Source: Actinomadura flavalba DSM 45200 (GTDB lineage: Bacteria; Actinomycetota; Actinomycetes; Streptosporangiales; Streptosporangiaceae). Taken from it: DNA of 64,000 bases. The notes beneath the pieces were generated by a model. It did no database searches. It had not been told where the DNA came from and was given only the letters and a program-made list of their open reading frames with translations. Positions 35,315-43,270 of the stretch are shown piece after piece. Every line of letters begins with the position of its first letter. Position 1 is the first letter of the stretch. The DNA lies in the NCBI RefSeq assembly GCF_000374305.1, contig NZ_KB894094.1, positions 186,001-250,000 on the forward strand. The letters run 5' to 3'. The translations under genes and the position numbers were made by a program.

Positions 35315-36028
35315 TCAGACGGCCAGCAGCCGCTTGACCTCCTCGTCGTGCAGGTCCTCGGCGGTGCCCGCGCGCTGGACGGCGCCGCCCTCGATGATGA
35401 CGAAGCCGTCGGCCAGCCGCAGCGCCAGTTCCAGGTACTGCTCGACGAGCAGCACCGCCAGGCCGTTCTCCTTGTGCAGCCGCTCGATCGCGGCCTCGAT
35501 CTCCTGCACGATCGACGGCTGGATGCCCTCGGTCGGCTCGTCCAGGATCAGCATCCGGGGCCGGGTGACGAGCGCGCGGGCGATCGCGAGCTGCTGCTGC
35601 TGGCCGCCGGACAGGAACCCGGCGCGGCGGCCGAGGAACTCCTTGAGCCGGGGGAAGATCTCCAGCGCCTCGTCGATCGCGCCCTTGTCGCGGTGCCGGG
35701 ACGCCTCCAGCGTGACCTGGAGGTTCTCGGCGACGGTGAGCTGCGGGAACGTCTCGTGCCCCTGCGGCACGTAGCCCATGCCGCGCCGCACGCGCTCGTG
35801 CGTGGGGACGCCGGTGACGTCCTCGCCGTCGAAGACGACCGTGCCGCCGGTGGGCGGCAGCACCCCCATGACCGCGTTGAGCAGCGTGGTCTTGCCGACG
35901 CCGTTGCGGCCCATCACGCACAGCAGTTCGCCCGGCCCGACCGTCACGTCCACGCCGAAGAGCACGCGGGCCCGTCCGTAGGCGGCCTCCAGCCCCGTCA
36001 CCCGGAGCAGCGGCTCGGTGCCGGTCAC
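35315..36028 (-). CDS. urtE: Urea ABC transporter ATPase UrtE
   Basis: A 237-residue branched-chain-type ABC ATPase, the last gene of urtABCDE, for high-affinity urea import. Walker A GRNGVGKTT (residues 40-48), signature LSGGQQQQLAIARAL, Walker B RMLILDEPTEGIQPS. The EGIQPSIVQEIE stretch is typical of UrtE rather than LivF. GTG 36028 overlaps the urtD stop by four bases (GTGA) and has GGAGG upstream. Confidence 0.93.
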   Translation of the reverse strand: MTGTEPLLRVTGLEAAYGRARVLFGVDVTVGPGELLCVMGRNGVGKTTLLNAVMGVLPPTGGTVVFDGEDVTGVPTHERVRRGMGYVPQGHETFPQLTVAENLQVTLEASRHRDKGAIDEALEIFPRLKEFLGRRAGFLSGGQQQQLAIARALVTRPRMLILDEPTEGIQPSIVQEIEAAIERLHKENGLAVLLVEQYLELALRLADGFVIIEGGAVQRAGTAEDLHDEEVKRLLAV

Positions 36029-36774
36029 GCGGCCTCCTCCCGGGTGCGGCCCAGGTAGACCTCCTGGACGCGGGGGTCGGCCTGGACGGCGGCGACGTCG
36101 CCCTCGACCAGCACCTTCCCCTCGTGCAGCACCGTCACCTGGGAGGCGTAGCGGCGCAGGAACTCCATGTCGTGCTCGACGACGATGACCGTGTGGTCCT
36201 TCGCGATCGAGGTGAGCAGTTCGCCGGTGCGGTCGCGCTCGTCGCGGCTCATGCCGGCGACGGGCTCGTCCAGCAGGAGCAGCCGGGGCTGCTGCGCGAT
36301 GAGCATGCCGATCTCCAGCCACTGCCGCTGCCCGTGCGACAGGACGCCCGCGGGCCGGTCGGCCAGGTGGCCGAGGCCGATGGTGTCCAGCGCCGTGGCG
36401 ACGGTGTCGGACACGCCCCTGCGCTGCCGCAGCAGCGTCGGCAGCGGGCGCCGGAATCCGGCGGCCAGGTCGAGGTTCTCCACGACGGTCAGTTCCTCGA
36501 ACACCACCGAGGTCTGGAACGTCCGCCCGATGCCCAGCCGGACGATCTTGTGCTCCTTCTGCCCGGACAGCTCGGTCCCCGCGAACCGGACGGTCCCCGA
36601 CGCGGGCCGGGTCAGCCCGGTGATCACGTCGATGAGCGTGGTCTTGCCCGCGCCGTTGGGGCCGATGAGGAACCGCAGCTCCCCCGCCCCGACGGTCAGG
36701 TCCACTCCCCCGAGGGCCCGGAAGCCGTCGAACACGACCTCCAGCCCCCGGATCTCCAGCAACGCCTCACTCAT
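36025..36774 (-). CDS. urtD: Urea ABC transporter ATPase UrtD
   Basis: A 249-residue ATPase of the LivG-like class. Walker A GPNGAGKTT (38-46), signature LSHGQRQWLEIGMLIAQ (the LSHGQ variant common in UrtD), Walker B RLLLLDEPVAGM. FDGFRALGGVDLTVGAGELRFLIG is the usual N-terminus. ATG 36774 has GGAGG and overlaps the urtC stop by four bases. Confidence 0.93.
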   Translation of the reverse strand: MSEALLEIRGLEVVFDGFRALGGVDLTVGAGELRFLIGPNGAGKTTLIDVITGLTRPASGTVRFAGTELSGQKEHKIVRLGIGRTFQTSVVFEELTVVENLDLAAGFRRPLPTLLRQRRGVSDTVATALDTIGLGHLADRPAGVLSHGQRQWLEIGMLIAQQPRLLLLDEPVAGMSRDERDRTGELLTSIAKDHTVIVVEHDMEFLRRYASQVTVLHEGKVLVEGDVAAVQADPRVQEVYLGRTREEAA

Positions 36775-37871
36775 GCCGGTACCTCCTTCGGGGTCTTGAC
36801 CGCCGGAGCGGGCTCGGGCTCGGGCGGGGGCCGGTCGCCGCGGCGGCGGGCCAGGGCGTCGCGGGCCTGCTGGTAGACGCCGACCGCGCCCCTGGGGGCG
36901 AGTGTCATGACGAGGATGAACAGGGCGCCCTGGAGGTAGAGCCAGCCGCCCGCCCACTCCTCGCTGAACGCCGTCTTGGCGTAGTTCATCGCGACCGCGC
37001 CGAGGATCGCCCCGGCCAGGGCGTACCGGCCGCCGACCGCGACGGCCACGACCAGTTCCAGCGACGGCACCACGCCGAGCAGCGACGGCGAGATGATCCC
37101 GACGACCGGGACGAACAGCGCGCCCGCGATGCCCGCCATGCCCGCCGAGACCGCGAACGTGATCGTCTTGACCGTGGCGGGGTTGTATCCGAGGAACCGG
37201 ACCCGGTCCTCGCCGTCGCGGACGGCGACGAGCAGCCGCCCGAACCGCGACTTCACGAGCTGCCGCGCGCCCAGGTACAGGACGCCGAGCACGATCGCGG
37301 TGACGAAGTACAGCCCGCGCTGCGTGCTCTCGGCCTCGGGGTCGCGGCCGAACACGTCGTAGAAGTTGGTCAGCCCGTTCGTCCCGCCGGTCAGGCCCTG
37401 CTGGCCGACGAGCAGGATGACGAACGCCGCCGCGAGCGCCTGCGTCAGGATCGCGAAGTACGCGCCGCGCACCCGCTGCCGGAACACCAGGACGCCGAGG
37501 AGCGTCGCGATGGCGACCGGCACGACGATCACCGCGCCGATCGCCACGACCGGGTTGCCGAACGGTCCCCACAGCGCGGGCAGCTTCTCCACGCCGCTCC
37601 ACACCATGAAGTCGGGCAGGTCGCCGCCCGCGTCGTGCAGCTTCAGGTACATCCCCATGGCGTAGCCGCCGAGGCCGAAGAACACGCCCTGGCCGAGCGT
37701 GAGCATGCCGCCCTGGCCCCAGGCCAGGCCGATGCCGAGCGCGGCGATGGCGAAGCAGAGGTACTTGGCCAGCTCGTCGAGCCGGAACGCGGGCAGGGCC
37801 AGCGGCGCGACGACGAGGATGAGCAGGGAGATCGAGGCGAAGAGCGTGTAGCCACGCAGCCGGTCGCTCAT
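36771..37871 (-). CDS. urtC: Urea ABC transporter permease UrtC
   Basis: A 366-residue inner-membrane permease of the LivM-type family with roughly 9-10 helices. Visible family segments are GIGLAWGQGGMLTLGQGVFFGLGGYAMGMYLKLHD and GQQGLTGGTNGLTNF, the latter typical of UrtC, and GYNPATVKTITFAVSAGMAGIAGALF. The C-terminal tail is Pro/Arg-rich. ATG 37871 overlaps the urtB stop by four bases. Confidence 0.93.
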   Translation of the reverse strand: MSDRLRGYTLFASISLLILVVAPLALPAFRLDELAKYLCFAIAALGIGLAWGQGGMLTLGQGVFFGLGGYAMGMYLKLHDAGGDLPDFMVWSGVEKLPALWGPFGNPVVAIGAVIVVPVAIATLLGVLVFRQRVRGAYFAILTQALAAAFVILLVGQQGLTGGTNGLTNFYDVFGRDPEAESTQRGLYFVTAIVLGVLYLGARQLVKSRFGRLLVAVRDGEDRVRFLGYNPATVKTITFAVSAGMAGIAGALFVPVVGIISPSLLGVVPSLELVVAVAVGGRYALAGAILGAVAMNYAKTAFSEEWAGGWLYLQGALFILVMTLAPRGAVGVYQQARDALARRRGDRPPPEPEPAPAVKTPKEVPA

Positions 37872-38746
37872 GTCAGGGCCCGGGAACGCAGGACGAACAT
37901 GCCCTGGGGACGGAACTGGAGGAAGGCGATGATCGCCGCGAACACGATGACCTTGGCCAGGCTGGCGTCGGTCCAGAACTCGGTGAACGAGTTCAGCATG
38001 CCGAGGGCCAGCGCCGCGATCACCGCGCCCTTGAGCTGCCCGAGGCCGCCCGCGACGACGACGAGGAACGCGTCCACGATGTAGTAGGTGCCGAGCGACG
38101 GGCCGACCGGCCCGATCAGCGTCAGCGCCACCCCGGCGACACCGGCCAGGCCGGAGCCGAGGAAGAACGTGAACTGGTCGACGCGGCCGGTGGCGACGCC
38201 GCTGACCGCCGCCAGCTCGCGGTTCTGCATCACCGCGCGCATCCGGCGGCCCTGCCGGGACCGGTTCATGTAGACCGAGATCCCGACGACGCACGCGATG
38301 GCGAGGCCGAGGATGAACAGCCGCGAGTACGGCAGGTTCGCGCCCGCGACCTCGATCCGTCCGGTGAGCCAGGACGGGGCGTCGACCTGGACGTTGGGGG
38401 CGCCGAACAGGTCGCGCGCCGCCTGCTGGAGCACCAGGCTGACGCCCCAGGTGAGCAGCAGCGTGTCCAGCGGCCGGCCGTAGAAGTGCCGGATCGCCGT
38501 CCGCTCCAGGATCCAGCCGAGCGCCCCCGCGATGAGGAACGCGACGGGCAGGGCGACCAGGACGGCCTGGCCGCCCGCCCATCCCTGGAGCATGTAGGCC
38601 GTGTAGGCACCGGCCATGATGAACTCTCCGTGCGCCATGTTGATGACGCCCATCTGGCCGAACGTGAACGTCAGGCCGAGCGCGATGAGCAGCAGCACCG
38701 CGCCGATGCTGAGCCCGATCGGCACCTGGTTGAGCAGTGATTCCAT
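37868..38746 (-). CDS. urtB: Urea ABC transporter permease UrtB
   Basis: A 292-residue permease of the LivH-type family with about eight helices. GQMGVINMAHGEFIMAGAYTAYM and the later GSGLAGVAGVALTLIGPVGPSLGTYYIVDAFLVVVAGGLG are characteristic UrtB segments. GAGGAGG lies about 12 bases before ATG 38746. It is separated from urtA by 82 bp containing a stable hairpin, consistent with higher expression of the binding protein than of the membrane subunits. Confidence 0.93.
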   Translation of the reverse strand: MESLLNQVPIGLSIGAVLLLIALGLTFTFGQMGVINMAHGEFIMAGAYTAYMLQGWAGGQAVLVALPVAFLIAGALGWILERTAIRHFYGRPLDTLLLTWGVSLVLQQAARDLFGAPNVQVDAPSWLTGRIEVAGANLPYSRLFILGLAIACVVGISVYMNRSRQGRRMRAVMQNRELAAVSGVATGRVDQFTFFLGSGLAGVAGVALTLIGPVGPSLGTYYIVDAFLVVVAGGLGQLKGAVIAALALGMLNSFTEFWTDASLAKVIVFAAIIAFLQFRPQGMFVLRSRALT

Positions 38747-38771
38747 GGGCTTTGAGCCGCCTCCTCTAATG

Positions 38772-38820
38772 CGTTCCGGGGAGGAAGCGGCGCGCCCGCC
38801 GTTGCGCGCGCCGCGGAACG
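38772..38820 (-). other. Intercistronic hairpin between urtA and urtB
   Basis: A perfect 9-bp stem (38787-38795 with 38806-38814, GCGGCGCGC / GCGCGCCGC) extended by a 6-bp outer CGTTCC/GGAACG pair (38772-38777 with 38815-38820) across a 9-nt bulge. It could be a partial terminator or a processing/stability element. Confidence 0.6.
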
Positions 38821-38828
38821 TTCCCTCG

Positions 38829-40049
38829 TCAGGACAGGCCGGAGGCCCAGGGGTAGGACTTCAGGTACGGGTCGGGCTTGATCGGCTCCTTGGACGACCA
38901 GACCTCCTTGATGAGGCCGTCCTTGCCGATGACGCCGATCCGGGCCGTCTTGTAGACGTGCTGGGTGGGTCCGTCGATGGTGACCTTGCCCTCGGGCAGG
39001 TCGAGCGAGATCCCGGCGGCGGCCTTCTTCACGGCCTCCACCTCGACGCTGCCGGCCTTCTCGGCGGCGGCGGCCCACAGGTGGACGGCGTTGTACCCGG
39101 CCTCCATCGGGTCGGAGGTCACCGCGCCCTTGTGCTTGGCCTGGAACGCCTTGACGAACGCGTCGTTCGTCGCGCCGGAGGTCGTCTGGTAGTAGTTCCA
39201 GGCGACGAGCTGGCCCTCGATGTTCGGGACGCCGATGCCCTTCACCTCTTCCTCGGCGATGCTCACCGACATCACCGGCAGCTTGGCGGCGTCGAATCCG
39301 GCGCTCTTGAGCTGCTTGAAAAAGGCCACATTGCTGTCGCCATTGAGCGTGTTGAACACCGCGTCCGGCTTGGCGTCACTGATCTTGTTGACCAGCGTGC
39401 TGTATTCGGTGTGCCCGAGCGGAGTGTACTCCTCGCCCAGGATCTGCATTCCGTTCGCCTTCGCGTACGCCTTGATGATTTTGTTGGCGGTGCGCGGGAA
39501 GACGTAGTCGCTGCCGACCAGGTAGATCTTCTTCTTGCCCTTTTCCTTGAGGTAGTCGAGGCCGGGCACGATCTGCTGGTTGGTGGTGGCGCCGGTGTAG
39601 AAGATGTACGGGGAGCTCTCCAGCCCCTCGTACTGGACCGGGTACCACAGCAGCGCCTTGTTGCGCTCGAAGACCGGCAGCATCGCCTTGCGGCTGGCGG
39701 ACGTCCAGCCGCCGAACACCGTCGCGACCTTGTCCTTCTTGATGAGCTTCTGGGCCTTCTGGGCGAAGGTCGGCCAGTCCGAGGCGCCGTCCTCGACGAC
39801 GGGCTCCAGCTTCTTGCCGAGCACCCCGCCCTTGGCGTTGATCTCTTCGATCGCCAGCAGCTCGGAATTCTTGACCGTCACCTCGCTGATGGACATCGTG
39901 CCGCTCAGCGAGTGCAGGACACCGACCTTGATGGTGTTTCCGGCGGCCCCCGCTTCGGCGGTGTCACCCGATTCACCGCCACAGGCGGTGAGCAATGCGG
40001 CCGGCAGGACGAGCGCCGCCGCCAACGGCCTGAAGAACTTTTTCCGCAA
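38829..40049 (-). CDS. urtA: Urea ABC transporter substrate-binding lipoprotein UrtA
   Basis: A 406-residue extracytoplasmic binding protein. Lipobox LTAC with Cys23, followed by a Gly/Asp/Ala linker. The periplasmic-binding fold begins [18 protein letters not shown], a segment strongly characteristic of UrtA, with [19 protein letters not shown] and [19 protein letters not shown] also typical of urea-specific members. TTG start with GAGGAG seven bases upstream. It is first in the urtABCDE operon; the urease gene ureD lies about 39 kb away in the same window. Confidence 0.95.
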   Translation of the reverse strand: MRKKFFRPLAAALVLPAALLTACGGESGDTAEAGAAGNTIKVGVLHSLSGTMSISEVTVKNSELLAIEEINAKGGVLGKKLEPVVEDGASDWPTFAQKAQKLIKKDKVATVFGGWTSASRKAMLPVFERNKALLWYPVQYEGLESSPYIFYTGATTNQQIVPGLDYLKEKGKKKIYLVGSDYVFPRTANKIIKAYAKANGMQILGEEYTPLGHTEYSTLVNKISDAKPDAVFNTLNGDSNVAFFKQLKSAGFDAAKLPVMSVSIAEEEVKGIGVPNIEGQLVAWNYYQTTSGATNDAFVKAFQAKHKGAVTSDPMEAGYNAVHLWAAAAEKAGSVEVEAVKKAAAGISLDLPEGKVTIDGPTQHVYKTARIGVIGKDGLIKEVWSSKEPIKPDPYLKSYPWASGLS

Positions 40050-40102
40050 CTATCGACTCCTCACAGAACGGACCCCGTCGGTTCGTTTACTGTGCCAAGT
40101 CT

Positions 40103-40120
40103 CCGGAAACAGATTTCCGG
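40103..40120. promoter_or_regulatory. Inverted repeat in the urtA promoter region
   Basis: CCGGAAA-CAGA-TTTCCGG has perfect 7-bp arms, 54 bp upstream of the urtA start and within the gap to the upstream DDAH-like gene. It may be an operator of a nitrogen regulator or a terminator for the upstream gene. It does not match the GlnR consensus well. Confidence 0.4.
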
Positions 40121-40173
40121 GCAACGACCGTCGTGTTACATGAGGATGACGAACTTCTCACCGCGACCGTCGG

Positions 40174-40947
40174 TCAGGGAATGAGCACGGAAAGGCAGGT
40201 CACGCTGCCTCCGAGCTTCTGGAACTCCCCGATCTCGACCGTCGTGACGTCCAGTCCCTCGGCGGCGAGCAGCGCGGCGGTGCGCGGTGCCGAGGCCGCC
40301 AGCAGGACGTGCCGGGGCCCGGTGACGAGCACGTGCGCGCCGGTCGGCTCGGGCGCCACCCGCACCCCCGGCAGCCCGGCGGTGGCGACGTGCTCGGGGC
40401 GGCCGAACAGCGTGCCGTCCGGCAGCGCGGTCATGGCCGACTTCAGGTGCAGGACGTCCGGCGCGGCCACCGGAACGACGGGGCCGTCGCCGAGCAGGTG
40501 CGCGAGCGCGCAGGTGCCGTCCTCGTTCGTCCGCGCGGTGCGGCCCACGTAGACGACGCCGCCCGCCTGGAGCACGTCGCCGCCGTCCAGCGTCGCGGGC
40601 GCGGTGACCCGCTCGACGCGCAGCCCGAGGTCGCGGGCGGCCTTCTCCGCGCCCGCCGTCTCGCCGCGCCGCGCGGGCGCGCCGGGCCGGGTCACGACGG
40701 CGACGTCGCCGCGCACGACGAGCGCGTCCTGCACGAACACCGCGTCGGGGTGGTCGTCGGCGGGTTCGACCTCGTGGACCGTCCACCCGGCGGCGCGCAG
40801 CGCGGCCACGTAGGCGTCGTGCTGGCGGCGCGCGAGGTCCGTGTCGACGGGCGCGGCGGCGCCCGGGGCGATGCCCTCGGCGAGGCGGGGGCCGGGGCGG
40901 CGGACGAGGGCCGTGCGGCGGGCGGGCGTGCGCTCTGGTGCGTACAT
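40174..40947 (-). CDS. DDAH-like dimethylarginine dimethylaminohydrolase family protein
   Basis: A 257-residue enzyme of the guanidino-modifying superfamily. Features are HPDAVFVQDALVV, TLDGGDVLQAG, catalytic His167 in VLHLKSAMTAL and nucleophile Cys251 in LGGSVTCLSVLIP. Close relatives convert methylated arginine to citrulline and amine, or act as arginine deiminases. ATG 40947 is chosen because the family N-terminus begins with a short strand followed by TALVRRPGP. It is upstream of urtA and downstream of the zinc-ribbon gene on the same strand. A release of ammonia or urea-related nitrogen would fit the urea-transport context, but this is inference. Confidence 0.85.
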   Translation of the reverse strand: MYAPERTPARRTALVRRPGPRLAEGIAPGAAAPVDTDLARRQHDAYVAALRAAGWTVHEVEPADDHPDAVFVQDALVVRGDVAVVTRPGAPARRGETAGAEKAARDLGLRVERVTAPATLDGGDVLQAGGVVYVGRTARTNEDGTCALAHLLGDGPVVPVAAPDVLHLKSAMTALPDGTLFGRPEHVATAGLPGVRVAPEPTGAHVLVTGPRHVLLAASAPRTAALLAAEGLDVTTVEIGEFQKLGGSVTCLSVLIP

Positions 40948-40975
40948 GGGGGACGTCCGTAAATGGGGGGTGGGG

Positions 40976-41587
40976 TCAGTGCGCGGCACCCTCGGTGGTG
41001 AGGATGACGCCGAGGGCGTGCGCGCGGGACATGCCGAGCCACTGCGCCACGCGGTGCACGGCGCGGCGGCGCGCCTCGTCCAGCGGGCCGGACGCCAGCG
41101 CGATGCGGACGGTCTGGGCGAGGAACCACTCGCGGGCCTCGACGGTCAGCGCGTCACCGGCGCGGGTGACCTCCTCGGCGAGGAAGCCCGCGCGCAGCAC
41201 CAGGTCGCCGTCGAGGGCGGCGCCGTCGTAGGCGGTGTCGCCGTAGCCGCGGACGACCTGGATCGCGCGCTCGCGGGCGGCGGGGTCGCCCGGGTCGCCG
41301 GCGGCGAGCACGAGCGCTGCGGCGGCCCGCATCCCGGCGGGCAGCGCCGCGGCCATCAGCCGCGCGGTCGGCGTCCGCAGCGCCGACGTCGCGAACCGTC
41401 CCTTGCAGGTGCGGCACTCGGCGCACTCGCCGATGGCCCGCAGCGGGACGACGGGCACGAAGAACGCGGTGACCCAGCGGCGCGCGGCGCGCCGCCGATA
41501 CGTCCGGTCTCCCCCACAGCGGGGACAGTGGAACGTTCCCTCCCCGACCGTCCGATAGGTGACCGAGAACCCGAAGACGAGCAGCAC
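40976..41587 (-). CDS. Zinc-ribbon protein with TerB-like domain
   Basis: A 203-residue cytoplasmic protein. The N-terminal zinc ribbon has FHCPRCGG (Cys21, Cys24) and GECAECRTCKG, preceded by VFGFSVTYRTVGEGTF. A helical C-terminal domain (about residues 75-200) resembles TerB-like modules: LAAGDPGDPAARERAIQVVRG, FLAEEV, LDEARRRAVHRVAQWLGMS. Small Zn-ribbon-TerB proteins are widespread in actinobacteria without known function; a tellurite-resistance role should not be assumed. GTG start with GGGAGGG upstream. Confidence 0.75.
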   Translation of the reverse strand: MLLVFGFSVTYRTVGEGTFHCPRCGGDRTYRRRAARRWVTAFFVPVVPLRAIGECAECRTCKGRFATSALRTPTARLMAAALPAGMRAAAALVLAAGDPGDPAARERAIQVVRGYGDTAYDGAALDGDLVLRAGFLAEEVTRAGDALTVEAREWFLAQTVRIALASGPLDEARRRAVHRVAQWLGMSRAHALGVILTTEGAAH

Positions 41588-41718
41588 CGACGCCCTCCCT
41601 TCTGCGCGACCTCGCCCAAACTACCCACCCCGCGCCCGCACCGGAACCGGCTCGACACCTCTGGGTGCGGCGTCACGCGATCCGGTCGGCGGGCGGGCCC
41701 GAGGTCTACGCTGTGCTC

Positions 41719-42369
41719 ATGAGCGGTGACGTGGATTCCGGCGGGCGGCCGAGGCCGGAGTTCCTGCCGCCTCTGCACACGGGTCACCGGGCGGCGCACG
41801 GCGCGTCTCCGGCCGAGCAGCCGGAACCGCCCGCCGCCCCGCGTCCGCCCGGCTCGCGGGCGAGGACGGTCTGGTCGGTGCTCACCATGCTGGCGGCGGG
41901 CACGCTGCTGGTCTCGGCGTTCCTGCCGTGGGCCGAGATGCGGTACGTGCTCAGCCTGTTCGGCAGCGAGCTCCGCCAGGAGGGCGGCGACGTGGCGGGC
42001 ATCGAGGCCGACGGCGCCGTGGTCGTCGTGCCGGTGCTGGCGCTGTGCGCGCTGCTGCTGACGGCGTGGGGCCTGGTCGCGCGCGACCCGCGCATCGCCC
42101 TGCTCAGCGCGGTGCCCGGCGCGCTGGCCGCGCTCGGCTGCGGGCTGTTCGTGCTGCGGCTCGGCCACGCGCGCGAGCAGATCATGCGGGAGAACGAGCT
42201 GTTCGGCCGGTTCGACCTGACGCTCACCTACGGCTGGTACCTGGCGCTGGCGTCCGCGCTGCTGGTCACCGGGCTGGCGCTGCTCCAGCCGCTGACCGCG
42301 CGGCTCAATCGTCGAAGCCGAGCCGGCGCAGATGCTTCGGATCGCGCTGCCAGTCCTTCAGGACCTTGA
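41719..42369 (+). CDS. Hypothetical four-helix membrane protein
   Basis: A 216-residue protein with a Pro/Arg/His-rich cytoplasmic N-terminus (about 50 residues) and four hydrophobic segments (TVWSVLTMLAAGTLLVSAFLP, VVVVPVLALCALLLTAWGLV, ALLSAVPGALAALGCGLFVL, YLALASALLVTGLALL). It does not match a family I can name. TACGCT at 41707-41712 lies exactly six bases before the ATG and there is no ribosome binding site, so the mRNA is probably leaderless. The last 65 bp overlap the 3' end of the convergent era gene, so the C-terminal tail is antisense to era. Confidence 0.65.
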   Translation: MSGDVDSGGRPRPEFLPPLHTGHRAAHGASPAEQPEPPAAPRPPGSRARTVWSVLTMLAAGTLLVSAFLPWAEMRYVLSLFGSELRQEGGDVAGIEADGAVVVVPVLALCALLLTAWGLVARDPRIALLSAVPGALAALGCGLFVLRLGHAREQIMRENELFGRFDLTLTYGWYLALASALLVTGLALLQPLTARLNRRSRAGADASDRAASPSGP

Positions 42370-43240
42370 TCCGCAGGTCGAGGAAGACGCGGGTGCCCAG
42401 CAGCGCCTCGATCTGCCGCCGGGCGGTGGCGCCGACGTCGCGGAGCCGCGCGCCCTTGTGGCCGATGATGATGCCCTTCTGGCTGGACCGCTCGACGTAC
42501 AGGTGGGCGTAGACGTCGACGAGGTCGTCGCGGCCCTCGCGCGGCGCCATCTCGTCCACCAGGACGGCGATCGAGTGCGGCAGCTCGTCGCGGACGCCCT
42601 CCAGCGCCGCCTCGCGGATCAGCTCGGCGATGAGCACCTGCTCGGGCTCGTCGGTGAGGTCGCCCTCGGGGTAGAGCGGCATGCCCTCGGGCAGGTGCCC
42701 GATGAGCAGGTCGCCCACGAGCCCCACCTGGAAGCCGTCCTGCGCGGAGCAGGGCACGATGTCGGCGAAGGCGCCGAGTTCGCCCACGGCCATGAGCTGT
42801 TCGGCGACCTTCTCGCGCGGCACCAGGTCGGTCTTGGTGACGATCGCGACGATCGGCGTCGACTTGACGTTCGCCAGCTCGCGGGCGATGAACTTGTCGC
42901 CGGGGCCGACGGGCTGGTCGGCCGGGACGCAGAACCCGATCACGTCCACCTCGGTGAGCGTGGACCGCACCAGGCTGTCCAGCCGCTCCCCCAGCAGCGT
43001 GCGCGGCTTGTGCAGGCCGGGGGTGTCGACGACGACGAGCTGCGCGTCGGGCCGGTGCACGATGCCGCGGATCGCCCGCCGGGTGGTCTGCGGGCGGCTG
43101 CTGGTGATCGCCACCTTCGTCCCGACCAGGGCGTTCATCAGCGTGGACTTGCCGACGTTGGGCCGTCCCACGAAGCAGGCGAAGCCGGACCGGAACCCCT
43201 GGGGGACATCGGCGGCGTTGAGGTCTCCCAGCGCTGTCAC
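42305..43240 (-). CDS. era: GTPase Era
   Basis: A 311-residue ribosome-assembly GTPase. G1 GRPNVGKS at residues 25-32, G2 with TTRR, G3 DTPGL, G4 TKTDL, G5 SAQ. The C-terminal KH domain has SSQKGIIIGHKGARLRDVGATAR, which binds the 3' end of 16S rRNA. GTG 43240 has no ribosome binding site. GACAAT lies exactly six bases before it, so the start is probably leaderless. The nearby phoH-ybeY genes are the usual actinobacterial neighbours. Confidence 0.95.
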   Translation of the reverse strand: MTALGDLNAADVPQGFRSGFACFVGRPNVGKSTLMNALVGTKVAITSSRPQTTRRAIRGIVHRPDAQLVVVDTPGLHKPRTLLGERLDSLVRSTLTEVDVIGFCVPADQPVGPGDKFIARELANVKSTPIVAIVTKTDLVPREKVAEQLMAVGELGAFADIVPCSAQDGFQVGLVGDLLIGHLPEGMPLYPEGDLTDEPEQVLIAELIREAALEGVRDELPHSIAVLVDEMAPREGRDDLVDVYAHLYVERSSQKGIIIGHKGARLRDVGATARRQIEALLGTRVFLDLRIKVLKDWQRDPKHLRRLGFDD

Positions 43241-43270
43241 CTGTCAATTGTCGCGCATGGGACGACCTTG

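Noticed and set aside
40050..40173. Possible GlnR box before urtA
   Set aside because: GTTAC and GAAAC-like half-sites occur but not with the GTNAC-N6-GAAAC spacing. A plain inverted repeat is reported instead.
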